Of a stretch of 64,000 bases of DNA, positions 23,801-32,021 are shown piece by piece (positions within the stretch are counted from its first letter, which is position 1; the number at the start of each line of letters is the position of its first letter). The notes under the pieces are model-generated. The model did no database searches. It worked only from the letters and a program-made list of their open reading frames with translations, and had not been told where the DNA came from. This DNA is from Arsenicibacter rosenii (GTDB lineage: Bacteria; Bacteroidota; Bacteroidia; Cytophagales; Spirosomataceae). A program made the translations under genes and the position numbers. The stretch lies in NCBI RefSeq assembly GCF_001870735.1, contig NZ_MORL01000012.1:1-64000 (forward strand), in the 5' to 3' direction.

Positions 23801-25471
23801 ATGAAAAAAATACTTATCAGCTCGCTCGCTCTGGCAAGCCTGCTTTTCTTAAACAGTTGTACAGACCTGAAGGAACAGGTACTCGATGAGTCATCGGTGA
23901 CAGGCCTGACCGATAAACAGGCTGCCGACGGTAACCTGGCGCCGGTGTATGCGCAGTTGCCGACGCTTTTTACGCATACCAACTACTTTGCCGCCCAGGA
24001 GATTTCGACCGATGAGGCAATTTTGCCCTATCGTGGCGGAACGGACTGGGGCGATAACGGGATCTATATTGCGCTTCACCAGCACACGCATACCAGTACG
24101 GACCCGAACCTCCGGAGTACCTGGTTGTTACTGACGCAGGGAATTTCGCGTGCTATCACGGCAATCAGTGCCCTGCCTACCAACAACGACCCGAACGCGA
24201 AGGTGTACATCGCCGAAGCACGGGGGATGCGGGCATACTATAACATGCTGCTGCTGGACCTGTTCGGCGTTGTCTTCAAAAAAGAGAGTCCGCAGGCTAT
24301 CTCAGAAATCCTGCGCGGCGAACAAGCCTATGAATATGTCAAGACCGAGTTTCTGGCCGTAGAACCGGATTTGCTGACAACCGTAGGACCTGGCCGTCTG
24401 ACAAAAGGCGGGGTGTGGGGCTTACTCGCCCGGCTCTATCTGAATGCTGCCGTATACAGAGACCGTTACGCCACGTCGTTTACGTTCAAGCCGGAAGATA
24501 TGGATAAGGTAGTGGAGTACAGTGACAAAATTATTAACGCCGGTCAGTATCAGTTGTCGAGGGATTATTTTTCGGTATTTAACGCAGAAAATCACGACAA
24601 CAAGGAGCTGGTATTTGCCGTTGATCAGCGTGCTGAACTAAACGGTCATAACCGTCTGGCTTATTTCTCGCTGTCGGGTGATCAGTTCCCGCTGCCTGCA
24701 TTTACGGGCGCTAACGGGACAGATGGCCCCGGGATTACGCCTGATTTTTACCGCACATGGGTGAACGCCTATGCACCGAAAGATCCGGCCGGAACCGATC
24801 CGCGTTTTTATAAGCAAAACATGAATATTCCGGCTGACTCCTGCGTGGCGGCGGCTGATTTCGTGTATAACCGTGGTATCCTGCGCGGGCAGCAATACGG
24901 CCTGATCCGCGTAAACGGCGCGTTTGTACGGTGTGGCAATAATTACAAGGTCGGGAAGCTGTTCAACGTGACCCGTAACCGCCCGACAACACCGGTGGTA
25001 TTTACTGAAGCCATCAACTACACCGTAGCCGGCAGCGACTACAGCACCGGCTACCGGGTGTTGAAGTACGAATTCAGTCCGAAATCGCAGTCGGGCCGTA
25101 ACCTGGGTGATGTCGATATTCCGATTGTCCGCCTGGCCGACGTATACCTGATGCGGGCAGAGGCCAAACTGCGCAAGAGCAACGATGCGGCCTCGGCTCT
25201 GGCGGATGTAAACCTGATTCGTGCTGCCCGGACCAACCCTGCCCCGGCCCTGACGAGCATGAGCCTCGACCTGTTGTTCCGCGAGCGCGGGTTTGAGCTG
25301 TACTGGGAAATGGTGCGCCGTACGGACATGGTCCGTTTCGGTAAATATGAAGGCACCTGGACGGAGAAAACCGACACGAACCCGCAAAAACGTATTTTCC
25401 CGATTCCGCAAACGGCCATCGACGGTGCGTCGAACCTGCCGGGTTATCTGGTGCAGAATCCGAGTTACTAA
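23801..25471 (+). CDS. SusD/RagB-family surface nutrient-binding lipoprotein
   Basis: A 556-residue lipoprotein: signal peptide with lipobox LFLNSC (Cys20), then a SusD-like N-terminal region (TDLKEQVLDES) and TPR-containing body with typical words ARGMRAYYNMLLLDLFG, GGVWGLLARLYLNAAVY, DVYLMRAEAKLR, FRERGFELYWEMVRRTDMVRFG and a final KRIFPIPQTAIDGASNLPG. SusD proteins cap the SusC barrel and bind the substrate at the cell surface. It is co-transcribed with the preceding susC (8-bp gap); the operon ends at the terminator 25593-25626. Confidence 0.95.
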   Translation: MKKILISSLALASLLFLNSCTDLKEQVLDESSVTGLTDKQAADGNLAPVYAQLPTLFTHTNYFAAQEISTDEAILPYRGGTDWGDNGIYIALHQHTHTSTDPNLRSTWLLLTQGISRAITAISALPTNNDPNAKVYIAEARGMRAYYNMLLLDLFGVVFKKESPQAISEILRGEQAYEYVKTEFLAVEPDLLTTVGPGRLTKGGVWGLLARLYLNAAVYRDRYATSFTFKPEDMDKVVEYSDKIINAGQYQLSRDYFSVFNAENHDNKELVFAVDQRAELNGHNRLAYFSLSGDQFPLPAFTGANGTDGPGITPDFYRTWVNAYAPKDPAGTDPRFYKQNMNIPADSCVAAADFVYNRGILRGQQYGLIRVNGAFVRCGNNYKVGKLFNVTRNRPTTPVVFTEAINYTVAGSDYSTGYRVLKYEFSPKSQSGRNLGDVDIPIVRLADVYLMRAEAKLRKSNDAASALADVNLIRAARTNPAPALTSMSLDLLFRERGFELYWEMVRRTDMVRFGKYEGTWTEKTDTNPQKRIFPIPQTAIDGASNLPGYLVQNPSY

Positions 25472-25479
25472 GCGGTCTG

Positions 25480-25593
25480 GATGGTTCCGGATGCTGGATG
25501 ATTTGAACAATACTTGACACTATTACTAGCCTTCAATATCCATCATCCACCATCGGGTATCAGTGTCCGGTATCCAGCCACTAACATCCCGTA
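25480..25593. repeat. Palindromic intergenic repeat, diverged copy 2
   Basis: GGTTCCGGATGCTGGATGAT ... ATCCATCATCCACC forms a loose inverted repeat and is followed by GTCCGGTATCCAG and TAACATCCCGTA (25582-25593), the same 12-bp tail as at 18564-18575. Here the arms are separated by a longer spacer. Confidence 0.4.
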
Positions 25594-25626
25594 AAGAGCC
25601 CCTGTTCTTCGGACAGGGGCTCTTTT
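25593..25626 (+). terminator. Intrinsic terminator of the susCD operon
   Basis: Perfect 13-bp stem AAAGAGCCCCTGT / ACAGGGGCTCTTT with a 7-nt loop, followed by TTTT. Confidence 0.9.
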
Positions 25627-26057
25627 GGTTTTGGGAAGTAGTATTATGTTGTATTTTTCGTGGAAATTTTTATGTTCGGCAGATACACACAAACCGATTA
25701 AAGCTATCTGAACCACCTGAATATCATTCTGGTATCTGGCGGAGCGCCGGTTGATGCTACTGACGTATTCCTGGCACTTTTCCTGTTGTTAATTGTCTGT
25801 GTAATTCCTGGTACCTTTATTGCACATCATCGGAATAATTGACATTGTAGACGCTTATGGGGCGGCCGCTAGGAATAAAAATCAAGAATAAAGGCTGCAT
25901 GGTTGGCATCACAACGTTTCTTGTGTTATTAGTATACTTTTGTCTGTCATTGGTGTATTTTTTGCCAAAGCCAGTTGAAAAGGTAGCCCGAAGCTGAGCT
26001 GGAAGACTAGCCGGGTGAAGAGAGTGCGGTCATAACCCTTTATAAAAAATAGTGGGG
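25627..26057. other. 431-bp intergenic region
   Basis: No convincing gene. Short frames exist but lack composition typical of coding sequence, and I see no RNA gene or repeat. Confidence 0.4.
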
Positions 26058-26456
26058 TTACAAAACGGTTTCCGAGCACTTACAGCCTGACTTACCAATA
26101 CGGGACCGGAGTTTAGCACGGTCACCAATCCGGTAGTGCCTGAACTGATTTTCGTCAACATATGCAATGCGATAACCGGATGCATCCCGTATATGCAAAA
26201 GATATTTAGCGGCATGAAAATAGGGCTGTATTACTTGCCGGGTAGGCCCGTGGCCAGCAGGTAGTCGTTTTTCAAGTGAGAGGGTGTCATTTGGCCAGAT
26301 ATCCTGACATTGCTTATCAATTATGCTTACCTCTGTATAGTTATCTTTGCCCCCTGTACAATCGACAGCATTATATGCGAAAAAGTAAACAATACTGCTG
26401 GTGAAAAAGATTGTCAGACTAAAGATAACTTGCTCAAGACTGCTTTTTTTTACCAT
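26058..26456 (-). CDS. Hypothetical single-TM protein
   Basis: A 132-residue protein with an N-terminal membrane anchor (VIFSLTIFFTSSIVYFFAYNAV) and a soluble basic remainder containing YLLHIRDASGYRIAYVDENQFRHYRIGDRAKLRSRIG, which resembles small exported or anchored proteins with a DUF-type ligand-binding strand pair, though I recognise no family. Three cysteines occur (DCTGGK, KQCQDI, GCKCSE). It is isolated between the susCD terminator and the transporter gene, and the neighbourhood has lower coding density; it is probably real but poorly supported. Confidence 0.5.
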   Translation of the reverse strand: MVKKSSLEQVIFSLTIFFTSSIVYFFAYNAVDCTGGKDNYTEVSIIDKQCQDIWPNDTLSLEKRLPAGHGPTRQVIQPYFHAAKYLLHIRDASGYRIAYVDENQFRHYRIGDRAKLRSRIGKSGCKCSETVL

Positions 26457-26656
26457 GGTTGAAATCTTCCTGTTCTGGTTAAAGGATAATGAGGCAATAT
26501 GATGTTGCCATTACTTTAGACGTATTAAAATAATATATTGATACATGTTATTTATTCAATGGAAATACATCGGTTGTTTTCCGGAAAATTACAGTGAATG
26601 AATGTGTATTGGATAATCCGCTCTGATCATTGTACATTAGGACAGATTCGTTACCC

Positions 26657-27985
26657 ATGTACTATATGACACAACCTGAGACACCATCAGCAAACCGCTT
26701 TCAGCTAAAATCCATTTTGGGAGGGTCAATCGGCAACCTGGTCGAATGGTATGACTGGTATGCTTATTCCGTTTTCTCGCTCTATTTCGCCGGTACGTTC
26801 TTTCCGCAAAGCAACGAAACGGCCCAGCTGCTCAACACGGCCGGTATTTTTGCTATTGGTTTTCTGATGCGCCCCGTCGGTGGCTGGATCATGGGAGCCT
26901 ATGCCGACCGGCGCGGACGTAAATCGGCCCTGACGCTGTCGGTGCTCCTGATGAGCGGCGGGTCGCTGATGATTATGCTGGTGCCGGGTTATGACCGGAT
27001 CGGGCTGATGGCACCGGTCATTCTCGTATTGGCACGAATGATTCAGGGCATCAGCATCGGCGGGGAGTATGGTACGGCGGCAACCTACCTGAGCGAAATG
27101 GCCCCTAAACACCTGCGCGGGTTTTACTCCAGCTTTCAATACGTAACGACAACCATGGGCCAGCTTGTTGCGCTGGCGGTGCTGATGATCCTGCAACGCT
27201 GGCTGCTGACACCCGACGAACTGACCGCATGGGGGTGGCGCATTCCGTTCGGGATCGGGGCCTTGCTGGCCCTTTCGGCCATTTACCTGCGCCGTGGCAT
27301 CGAAGAAACCGAATCATTTAAACAGGAAAAGGTTGATGACAGCCGGAAAGGTACGTTGCAGGAGCTGGTGAAGTACAGCAGCGAAACACGGCTGGTTGTG
27401 GGTATTACGCTGGGCCTGACAGTTGCCTATTACACCTTTTCAACCTACATGCAGAAGTTTCTGGTCAATACAGCCGGTTTCAGCAAGAGCGATGCCACCA
27501 CCATTGCCGTTATTTCCCTGATTGTCTTTATGATTGCCCAGCCGTTTATGGGGGCACTCGGCGACCGGATCGGCCGTAAGCGCATGATGATCATTTACGG
27601 CGTCCTGAGCGTGACCACAAGCATTCCGATTCTGATGGTGCTGGGTGAAACGCACAATTTCTGGGTTGCAACGCTGCTGATCACGCTGGCGTTGCTGATT
27701 CTGAGCATGTGTACGTCTATTTCGGCCATTATCAAAGCGGAGTTGTTTCCGGCCAATGTACGCTCGCTGGGGGTTAGTTTACCCTATGCCCTGGCCGTTG
27801 CCCTGTTTGGCGGAACGGCCGAGTATGTGGCCTTACTCTTCAAGCAAATGGGGCATGCCACGTGGTTCTACTGGTACCTGACGGCCTGTGCCGCCATCTC
27901 GCTATGGGTCAGCCTCCGCATGCGCGACACCGAAAAAGAGTCGCAGATGGACGCAGAAACGTCAACCGACCAATTGGTCAAATAA
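26657..27985 (+). CDS. MFS transporter, metabolite:H+ symporter (MHS) type
   Basis: A 442-residue inner-membrane transporter with about 12 membrane helices. The N-terminal GGSIGNLVEWYDWYAYS and the cytoplasmic loop GAYADRRGRKSALTLSVLLMS are hallmarks of the metabolite:H+ symporter branch (KgtP alpha-ketoglutarate permease, ProP, citrate transporters). The second loop repeat is GDRIGRKRMM. The substrate is probably an organic acid or osmolyte but cannot be assigned. Start choice: ATG at 26657 or at 26666, both after a non-conserved leader. The last 24 bp overlap the convergent DUF3037 gene. Confidence 0.9.
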   Translation: MYYMTQPETPSANRFQLKSILGGSIGNLVEWYDWYAYSVFSLYFAGTFFPQSNETAQLLNTAGIFAIGFLMRPVGGWIMGAYADRRGRKSALTLSVLLMSGGSLMIMLVPGYDRIGLMAPVILVLARMIQGISIGGEYGTAATYLSEMAPKHLRGFYSSFQYVTTTMGQLVALAVLMILQRWLLTPDELTAWGWRIPFGIGALLALSAIYLRRGIEETESFKQEKVDDSRKGTLQELVKYSSETRLVVGITLGLTVAYYTFSTYMQKFLVNTAGFSKSDATTIAVISLIVFMIAQPFMGALGDRIGRKRMMIIYGVLSVTTSIPILMVLGETHNFWVATLLITLALLILSMCTSISAIIKAELFPANVRSLGVSLPYALAVALFGGTAEYVALLFKQMGHATWFYWYLTACAAISLWVSLRMRDTEKESQMDAETSTDQLVK

Positions 27986-28345
27986 CCGGTTGGTCGTTTC
28001 GGCCGGGTCGGTGCAAAGACCGGGGTGAACGGCTGAGGTTTGCACCACCGTACTGCGCATGGCCGTCAGCCACCGGAACCGCGAAGCAATGGCCAGTTGC
28101 CCGATTGGTCCGCCTTGTGAGCGACCCGCGCAGACCCGTTCAAACGCCTGGAGGCGGGACCGTAGCTCGTCCAGATCCAGTGACGGTGAAAACGCCCGCA
28201 ACCGGTCTTCGGGCACCGTATAAATCGTCTTTAGAAAACCCTGTGACGGGCAAAACAAAATCACACCGACATTGATAAACTCTTCGCGTTCGACGCGCGG
28301 AACGACGCGAATAACGGCATACTCAAATAAGTGTCTTTCGGGCAT
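27962..28345 (-). CDS. DUF3037 family protein
   Basis: A 127-residue protein starting MPERHLFEYAVIRVVPRVER, continuing EEFINVGVILFCPSQGFLKT, matching the DUF3037 family, whose opening Y-x-x-(I/V)-R-x-x-P-x-x-x-R-x-E-x-x-N-x-G-(V/I) is diagnostic. The function is unknown. It overlaps the end of the HipA-like kinase gene by 23 bp in the same direction, so the two are co-translated; I recall the pair HipA-like kinase plus DUF3037 as a recurrent arrangement. ATG at 28345 is chosen over an upstream in-frame ATG at 28381 because it gives the family N-terminus. Confidence 0.82.
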   Translation of the reverse strand: MPERHLFEYAVIRVVPRVEREEFINVGVILFCPSQGFLKTIYTVPEDRLRAFSPSLDLDELRSRLQAFERVCAGRSQGGPIGQLAIASRFRWLTAMRSTVVQTSAVHPGLCTDPAETTNRLFDQLVG

Positions 28346-29120
28346 ACTGCGCGGCATTAACAAATACGTCGGAATGGGCAATCCGTGAATCTAAAAACTG
28401 GGCATAAATTTGTCGCTGGCTCTCGGCCGACTCAACATTGGGGTCGGCCAGCAGCCATTCGTCGGGCAGCAGGGCCACAATAGCCTGAATGCGGTCGGGC
28501 GTCAGAATGGCTTTGAACCGGGCATCAATGGCTTCCAGCTCCGAGGCTTTGGGTAGCAGAACGTGGTCTTTTATCTGTCCGAACGGCCGGAGGCTGTGCT
28601 CTTTCCAGTCGCCGCCGGTATGGTGAAAATACAGGGATGCCCCGTGATCAATCAGCCACAGCTCTTTGTGCCAGATCAGCATGTTGGTGTTACGGGCTGT
28701 GCGGTCGACATTAGTAATCAGGCAGTCGAGCCACACAATCTGCGACGCCAGCAGCGGGTCGACCGAATTAACGATGGGGTCGAATGTAATGGCGCCCGAG
28801 AGGTAATGCACCGCCAGGTTAAGGCCAACGCTGGCTTTGAGCAAATCCTGAATTTCTTCGTCGGGCTCGGTGCGGCCAAAGGCGGGGTCGAGATTGGCAA
28901 ACACAATTTCCGGAATCCGGAAACCGAGGAGACGGGCCAGCTCACCGCCGATGATTTCGGCAATAAGCGCTTTGGCCCCCTGACCGGCCCCGCGAAACTT
29001 CAGTACGTATAAAAAGTCATCGTCGGCTTCAGCAATAGCAGGCAGTGATCCGCCTTCGCGCAGGGGCGTGACATAGCGCGTCACACCGACGGTTCTGAGT
29101 TCTGGTTGATAATCCTTCAC
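28323..29120 (-). CDS. HipA-like kinase domain protein
   Basis: A 265-residue protein related to the C-terminal kinase part of HipA/phosphatidylinositol-kinase-like proteins. DFLYVLKFRGAGQGAKALIAEIIGGELARLLG gives the nucleotide-binding lysine and glutamate helix, WLDCLITNVDRTARNTNMLI carries the catalytic-loop D...N (N-x-D-R-x-x-x-N-x-N), and LIDHGASLYFHH the metal-binding DHG. Unlike HipA it lacks the long N-terminal domain, and no HipB-type antitoxin precedes it. Two identical-arm palindromes (29141-29159, 29203-29221) lie directly upstream. Partner gene: the overlapping DUF3037. Target unknown. Confidence 0.82.
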   Translation of the reverse strand: MKDYQPELRTVGVTRYVTPLREGGSLPAIAEADDDFLYVLKFRGAGQGAKALIAEIIGGELARLLGFRIPEIVFANLDPAFGRTEPDEEIQDLLKASVGLNLAVHYLSGAITFDPIVNSVDPLLASQIVWLDCLITNVDRTARNTNMLIWHKELWLIDHGASLYFHHTGGDWKEHSLRPFGQIKDHVLLPKASELEAIDARFKAILTPDRIQAIVALLPDEWLLADPNVESAESQRQIYAQFLDSRIAHSDVFVNAAQYARKTLI

Positions 29121-29140
29121 GTTTATGTAGGCTCATGTAC

Positions 29141-29159
29141 AACGGAATGGGATTCCGTT
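29141..29159. promoter_or_regulatory. Palindrome 1 upstream of the HipA-like gene (candidate operator)
   Basis: AACGGAAT-GGG-ATTCCGTT, 21 bp from the start codon. The arms are identical to those of the palindrome at 29203-29221. A -7-like TATCTTG (minus strand, near 29169-29176) lies between the two, so this copy would sit at the start of the transcript. Confidence 0.55.
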
Positions 29160-29202
29160 AGGTCCGGCAAGATAGTACATCCCGGGTATATAAGGTAAGC
29201 GC

Positions 29203-29221
29203 AACGGAATACCATTCCGTT
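29203..29221. promoter_or_regulatory. Palindrome 2 upstream of the HipA-like gene (candidate operator)
   Basis: AACGGAAT-ACC-ATTCCGTT, centre 62 bp from the centre of palindrome 1, about six helical turns. It ends 10 bp before the end of the convergent-side lipoprotein gene and has no T-run on the minus strand, so a terminator role is less likely. Confidence 0.55.
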
Positions 29222-29230
29222 TTACAAGCA

Positions 29231-29752
29231 CTACTGAACGGCCTGTGTCAGCGTTTTACCGTCCGGATAGGTCATCTCGGTAATCCGCCAGCGACCGGCA
29301 AACTGCTGTAAATCAATCTTAATTTCCTGGTCTTTACCGCTGTCCTGAAACGTTACATAAACAATGGCCCGGGTCCCGCCAACGGCTGCCGGATTAACCC
29401 ATGTTTTGGTAATGCCTTTGTCTGGTGCGTTAAAGAGCGGGTTTTTCTTGCCCGTTTTCAGCGCATCGGCTTTTTGCCGGATTTGGTCAGCCAGTGGTTT
29501 GGCAAAATACTGCTCAATCAGTTCGCGGTTCTTTTCGCGGAACGGATTGTCGGTTTTGTTGTGCTCAAAGTAAAGCGCCCTAACCAGCCGGTCGGCCGCG
29601 GAGCGCGGATCTTCGGGTCCCGGCTTTTTGGCCAGGGCCGCTGCGCTGTCATCTTTGACAACGGCCGGTTTGGTTTCCGTTGCCTGGTTGGGTTTGCTTT
29701 GGCAGGCCGCGAGTGCCAGCAGCAGAAACGGGAGCAAACGAAGTGTTTTCAT
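29231..29752 (-). CDS. Hypothetical lipoprotein (DUF3828-like)
   Basis: A 173-residue lipoprotein with signal MKTLRLLPFLLLALAAC (lipobox Cys17). A charged linker precedes a globular domain (RLVRALYFEHNKTDNPFREKNRELIEQYFAKPLADQI ... RAIVYVTFQDSGKDQEIKIDLQQFAGRWRITEMTY) with the fold pattern of DUF3828-like periplasmic domains, which resemble NTF2-like structures. The function is unknown. It ends close to the palindromes of the HipA-like gene and is read in the same direction, so some read-through is possible. Confidence 0.65.
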   Translation of the reverse strand: MKTLRLLPFLLLALAACQSKPNQATETKPAVVKDDSAAALAKKPGPEDPRSAADRLVRALYFEHNKTDNPFREKNRELIEQYFAKPLADQIRQKADALKTGKKNPLFNAPDKGITKTWVNPAAVGGTRAIVYVTFQDSGKDQEIKIDLQQFAGRWRITEMTYPDGKTLTQAVQ

Positions 29753-29905
29753 GGAGTTAAAGGGCCTTTGTGTTTAGTTGGATGCTAAGTTAAAGAACGA
29801 GCGGTACCCGGCTGAATACAGGACGGGTTATTTCAGATTTATTTATGGAGAAAATAATAAAAAAAACGTCAATCCTGCTGACATAGGGCTGTCACAAGGG
29901 TGGGG

Positions 29906-29913
29906 TACCTTTG
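29906..29913 (+). promoter_or_regulatory. Candidate -7 element for the DinB gene
   Basis: TACCTTTG matches TAnnTTTG, 20 bp upstream of the ATG at 29934. No good -33 TTG at the right distance. Confidence 0.4.
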
Positions 29914-29933
29914 TAAAAACAACAAAGATAAGT

Positions 29934-30434
29934 ATGAAAATCATCCCGATGTTCCGGAACGAGTTTGAGGCTGAGGCCGCTACCACCCGCAAATTTCTTG
30001 CTCTCGTCCCTGCTGAAAAACTGGATTGGCAGCCACACCCAAAAAGCATGACCATGCGCCAGCTGGCGACACACGTTGCTGAGATTCCGGGCTGGATCAC
30101 CATGGCTGTTGATACCGATGTCCTGGATTTTGCGGCCCATCCATACGCACCCGCACCCGTTACTAATACCGAAGAATTACTGGCGATTTTCGAAAAGGAG
30201 GCCGCATCAGGCCGGCAGACACTAGCCACTGTTACGGAAGAACAACTCGATCTGCCCTGGGAGATGCGTCATGGCGACAACGTGTTGGCACAGATGACCA
30301 AAGGAGAGACCATCCGCCATGCGTTCAGCCAGACGACACACCACCGCGCACAGCTGGGCGTTTACCTGCGCCTGCTCGATATTCCGATTCCGGGTAGCTA
30401 CGGGCCAAGCGCCGACGATTCTGCCGGATTCTAA
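29934..30434 (+). CDS. DinB-family protein
   Basis: A 166-residue four-helix protein of the DinB/YfiT superfamily. Metal-binding histidines are in place: ATHVAEIPGW (first), and HAFSQTTHHRAQLGVYLRLL (the H-x3-H pair, with HHRAQ strongly typical). Family members are metal-dependent, often thiol-transferase-like or of unknown activity. I use ATG 29934, which sits 20 bp after a TAnnTTTG box; a longer in-frame reading from 29778 would cover the promoter and is rejected. Followed by a hairpin at 30449-30480. Confidence 0.88.
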   Translation: MKIIPMFRNEFEAEAATTRKFLALVPAEKLDWQPHPKSMTMRQLATHVAEIPGWITMAVDTDVLDFAAHPYAPAPVTNTEELLAIFEKEAASGRQTLATVTEEQLDLPWEMRHGDNVLAQMTKGETIRHAFSQTTHHRAQLGVYLRLLDIPIPGSYGPSADDSAGF

Positions 30435-30448
30435 GAGTGCATAAAGAA

Positions 30449-30480
30449 TTTAGCACATAGCCACGGGGCTATGTGCTAAA
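30449..30480. other. Perfect 14-bp hairpin between the DinB and sirtuin genes
   Basis: TTTAGCACATAGCC-ACGG-GGCTATGTGCTAAA. It lacks a downstream T-run on the + strand (A-run instead), so it may be an RNA stability element or a T-less terminator of the DinB transcript. Confidence 0.5.
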
Positions 30481-30542
30481 AAAACGCTTTCTGTTTTCGA
30501 TAACACTGGTATATTGCCGGCTGAATGCTGGCAATTGAAACA

Positions 30543-31244
30543 ATGGAAAACCGGAAAAAGATCGTAGTGTTATCCGGCGCGGGCATCAGCGCCGAAAGCG
30601 GACTGGCAACCTTCCGTGATTCAAACGGCTTGTGGGAAAATTACCGGATTGAAGATGTGGCAACTCCCGAAGCCTGGCGCAAAAATCCGGCCCTGGTACA
30701 GGAGTTTTATAACCTGCGCCGGAAGCAGGCACTAGCCGCCGAACCTAACCCCGGACATCGGGCACTGGTCAGTCTGGAACGTGGTTATGCCGTAACGGTC
30801 ATCACCCAGAACGTGGATAACCTGCACGAAAAAGCCGGTTCGGCCAATGTGCTTCACCTGCATGGCGAACTGACCAAAGCCAGAAGTACGTATGACCCGT
30901 CGCTGGTGTACGATATAGACGGCTGGGAAATTAAAATGGGGGATCGTTGTGAGCGCGGATCGCAACTCCGGCCGCATATTGTGTGGTTTGGCGAGGCCGT
31001 TCCGATGATGGATGTGGCCATGGACCTTACGGAAGAGGCCGATATCCTGCTTGTTGTCGGTACATCGCTGGCAGTGTATCCTGCTGCCGGACTGGTTTAT
31101 GCCGTTCGGCCCGGGGTTCCGGTTTATGTCGTTGACCCGAATACGCCGGATATCCGCAACCGGAAAAACGTAACCTTTATTACTGAACCAGCGTCGACAG
31201 GATTGCCGCGTTTGGTGGATCAACTATTGAAAGAGGCTGCATAA
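30543..31244 (+). CDS. cobB: NAD-dependent protein deacylase, sirtuin (CobB/SIRT5-like)
   Basis: A 233-residue class III sirtuin. NAD-binding GAGISAESGLATFRD is at residues 13-27, TQNVDNLHEKAG and the catalytic histidine in LHLHGEL follow, then RPHIVWFGEAVP and VVGTSLAVYPAAGL. The YNLRR segment supplies the Tyr-x-x-Arg pair that in SIRT5/CobB favours succinyl/malonyl-lysine. The usual zinc-binding cysteine quartet is missing (only DRCERG remains), so the small domain probably folds without zinc, a feature I recall for many Bacteroidota homologues. ATG 30543 is preferred over 30525. Confidence 0.92.
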   Translation: MENRKKIVVLSGAGISAESGLATFRDSNGLWENYRIEDVATPEAWRKNPALVQEFYNLRRKQALAAEPNPGHRALVSLERGYAVTVITQNVDNLHEKAGSANVLHLHGELTKARSTYDPSLVYDIDGWEIKMGDRCERGSQLRPHIVWFGEAVPMMDVAMDLTEEADILLVVGTSLAVYPAAGLVYAVRPGVPVYVVDPNTPDIRNRKNVTFITEPASTGLPRLVDQLLKEAA

Positions 31245-31271
31245 CCGTAGCAATGGGCTTTGCCGGCGAGG

Positions 31272-31997
31272 TTAGCGCGTTTTAAATTCAAAAAAAGCTT
31301 TTGCCTGTCCGACCCAATCATCACCCTCAATACGGCCGGGAAAAAACTCAATGATTTCGTTAACTTTCCTGATATCTTCTTTCGTGAAGTTGGCAATCTG
31401 CCGGAAGGTATAGATACCGAGGCTGTGTAATTTACGTTCCAGAAAGGGACCTACGCCATTAATCGCCTTCAGATCATCGGCCTCCTGTGGGTTGGCGTGG
31501 CCAATACGGTCGAAATTCAGTTCGGATGCCCGCAAGGCAATTCTGGCCAGAATGGCGGATTCTGAGTTGCCGGTCGGAGGGGGAGTCACCGGAGTGGCTG
31601 ATATTGGTTCGGGAACGGCCGGTTTTGCTGTTTCCGGCGTAGTCTTCGTAGCAGGAATTTCCGTTGACCGCGCGCCGGAAGGATCACCGATCACTTTCTG
31701 ACTAGGCAGCATAATGGTTTGGGAAACCACTTTGGCCGTAACAGGAAGCGGACTTTGGGCTTCTCCCGCAGGAATCGAAGGCGCTGGTGCCGTAACAGTT
31801 GTCGTAACCGAGGGAGATTTTGCGCGGCGGCATTCGGCAAGGGAGGCTTCCTTATCGGCAATCTCCCCCTGCAGGGCTTTAATTCTGGCATTCATGATCA
31901 GACGGGCAATGACCCAGCCCACAAAGGCTGCCAGGAAGAGCAGCAGTACTATTTCAATAATAGCAACCGGACGACTAAGGGGATCTAATCCAAACAT
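31272..31997 (-). CDS. Membrane-anchored helix-hairpin-helix protein, paralogue 1
   Basis: A 241-residue protein: N-terminal membrane helix (IVLLLFLAAFVGWVIARLIM), a short coiled coil (KALQGEIADKEASLAECRR), a long Pro/Thr/Ala-rich linker (about residues 60-150), and a C-terminal domain (ADDLKAINGVGPFLERKLHS to PGRIEGDDWVGQAKAFFEF). The C-terminal domain matches the predicted flap-endonuclease-1-like helix-hairpin-helix family (COG3743 type); no nuclease residues are visible, so it probably binds DNA or protein. The gene directly upstream (32022) is a shorter paralogue and the operon starts with an OmpA-like gene. Confidence 0.75.
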   Translation of the reverse strand: MFGLDPLSRPVAIIEIVLLLFLAAFVGWVIARLIMNARIKALQGEIADKEASLAECRRAKSPSVTTTVTAPAPSIPAGEAQSPLPVTAKVVSQTIMLPSQKVIGDPSGARSTEIPATKTTPETAKPAVPEPISATPVTPPPTGNSESAILARIALRASELNFDRIGHANPQEADDLKAINGVGPFLERKLHSLGIYTFRQIANFTKEDIRKVNEIIEFFPGRIEGDDWVGQAKAFFEFKTR

Positions 31998-32021
31998 ACG
32001 GGTAAAGGTTATGGCATTGGG

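Noticed and set aside
24638-25510. A 290-codon minus-strand ORF inside susD
   Set aside because: Antisense shadow of a well-matched SusD coding sequence.
28323-29120. A complete HipBA toxin-antitoxin system
   Set aside because: No HipB-like helix-turn-helix gene is adjacent and the HipA-like protein lacks the N-terminal HipA domain.
29778-29933. Longer N-terminus for the DinB-family protein
   Set aside because: The extra residues do not fit the family and cover a TAnnTTTG promoter element.
30449-30480. The perfect hairpin as an ordinary intrinsic terminator
   Set aside because: It lacks a T-run on the + strand, so I list it only as a hairpin.
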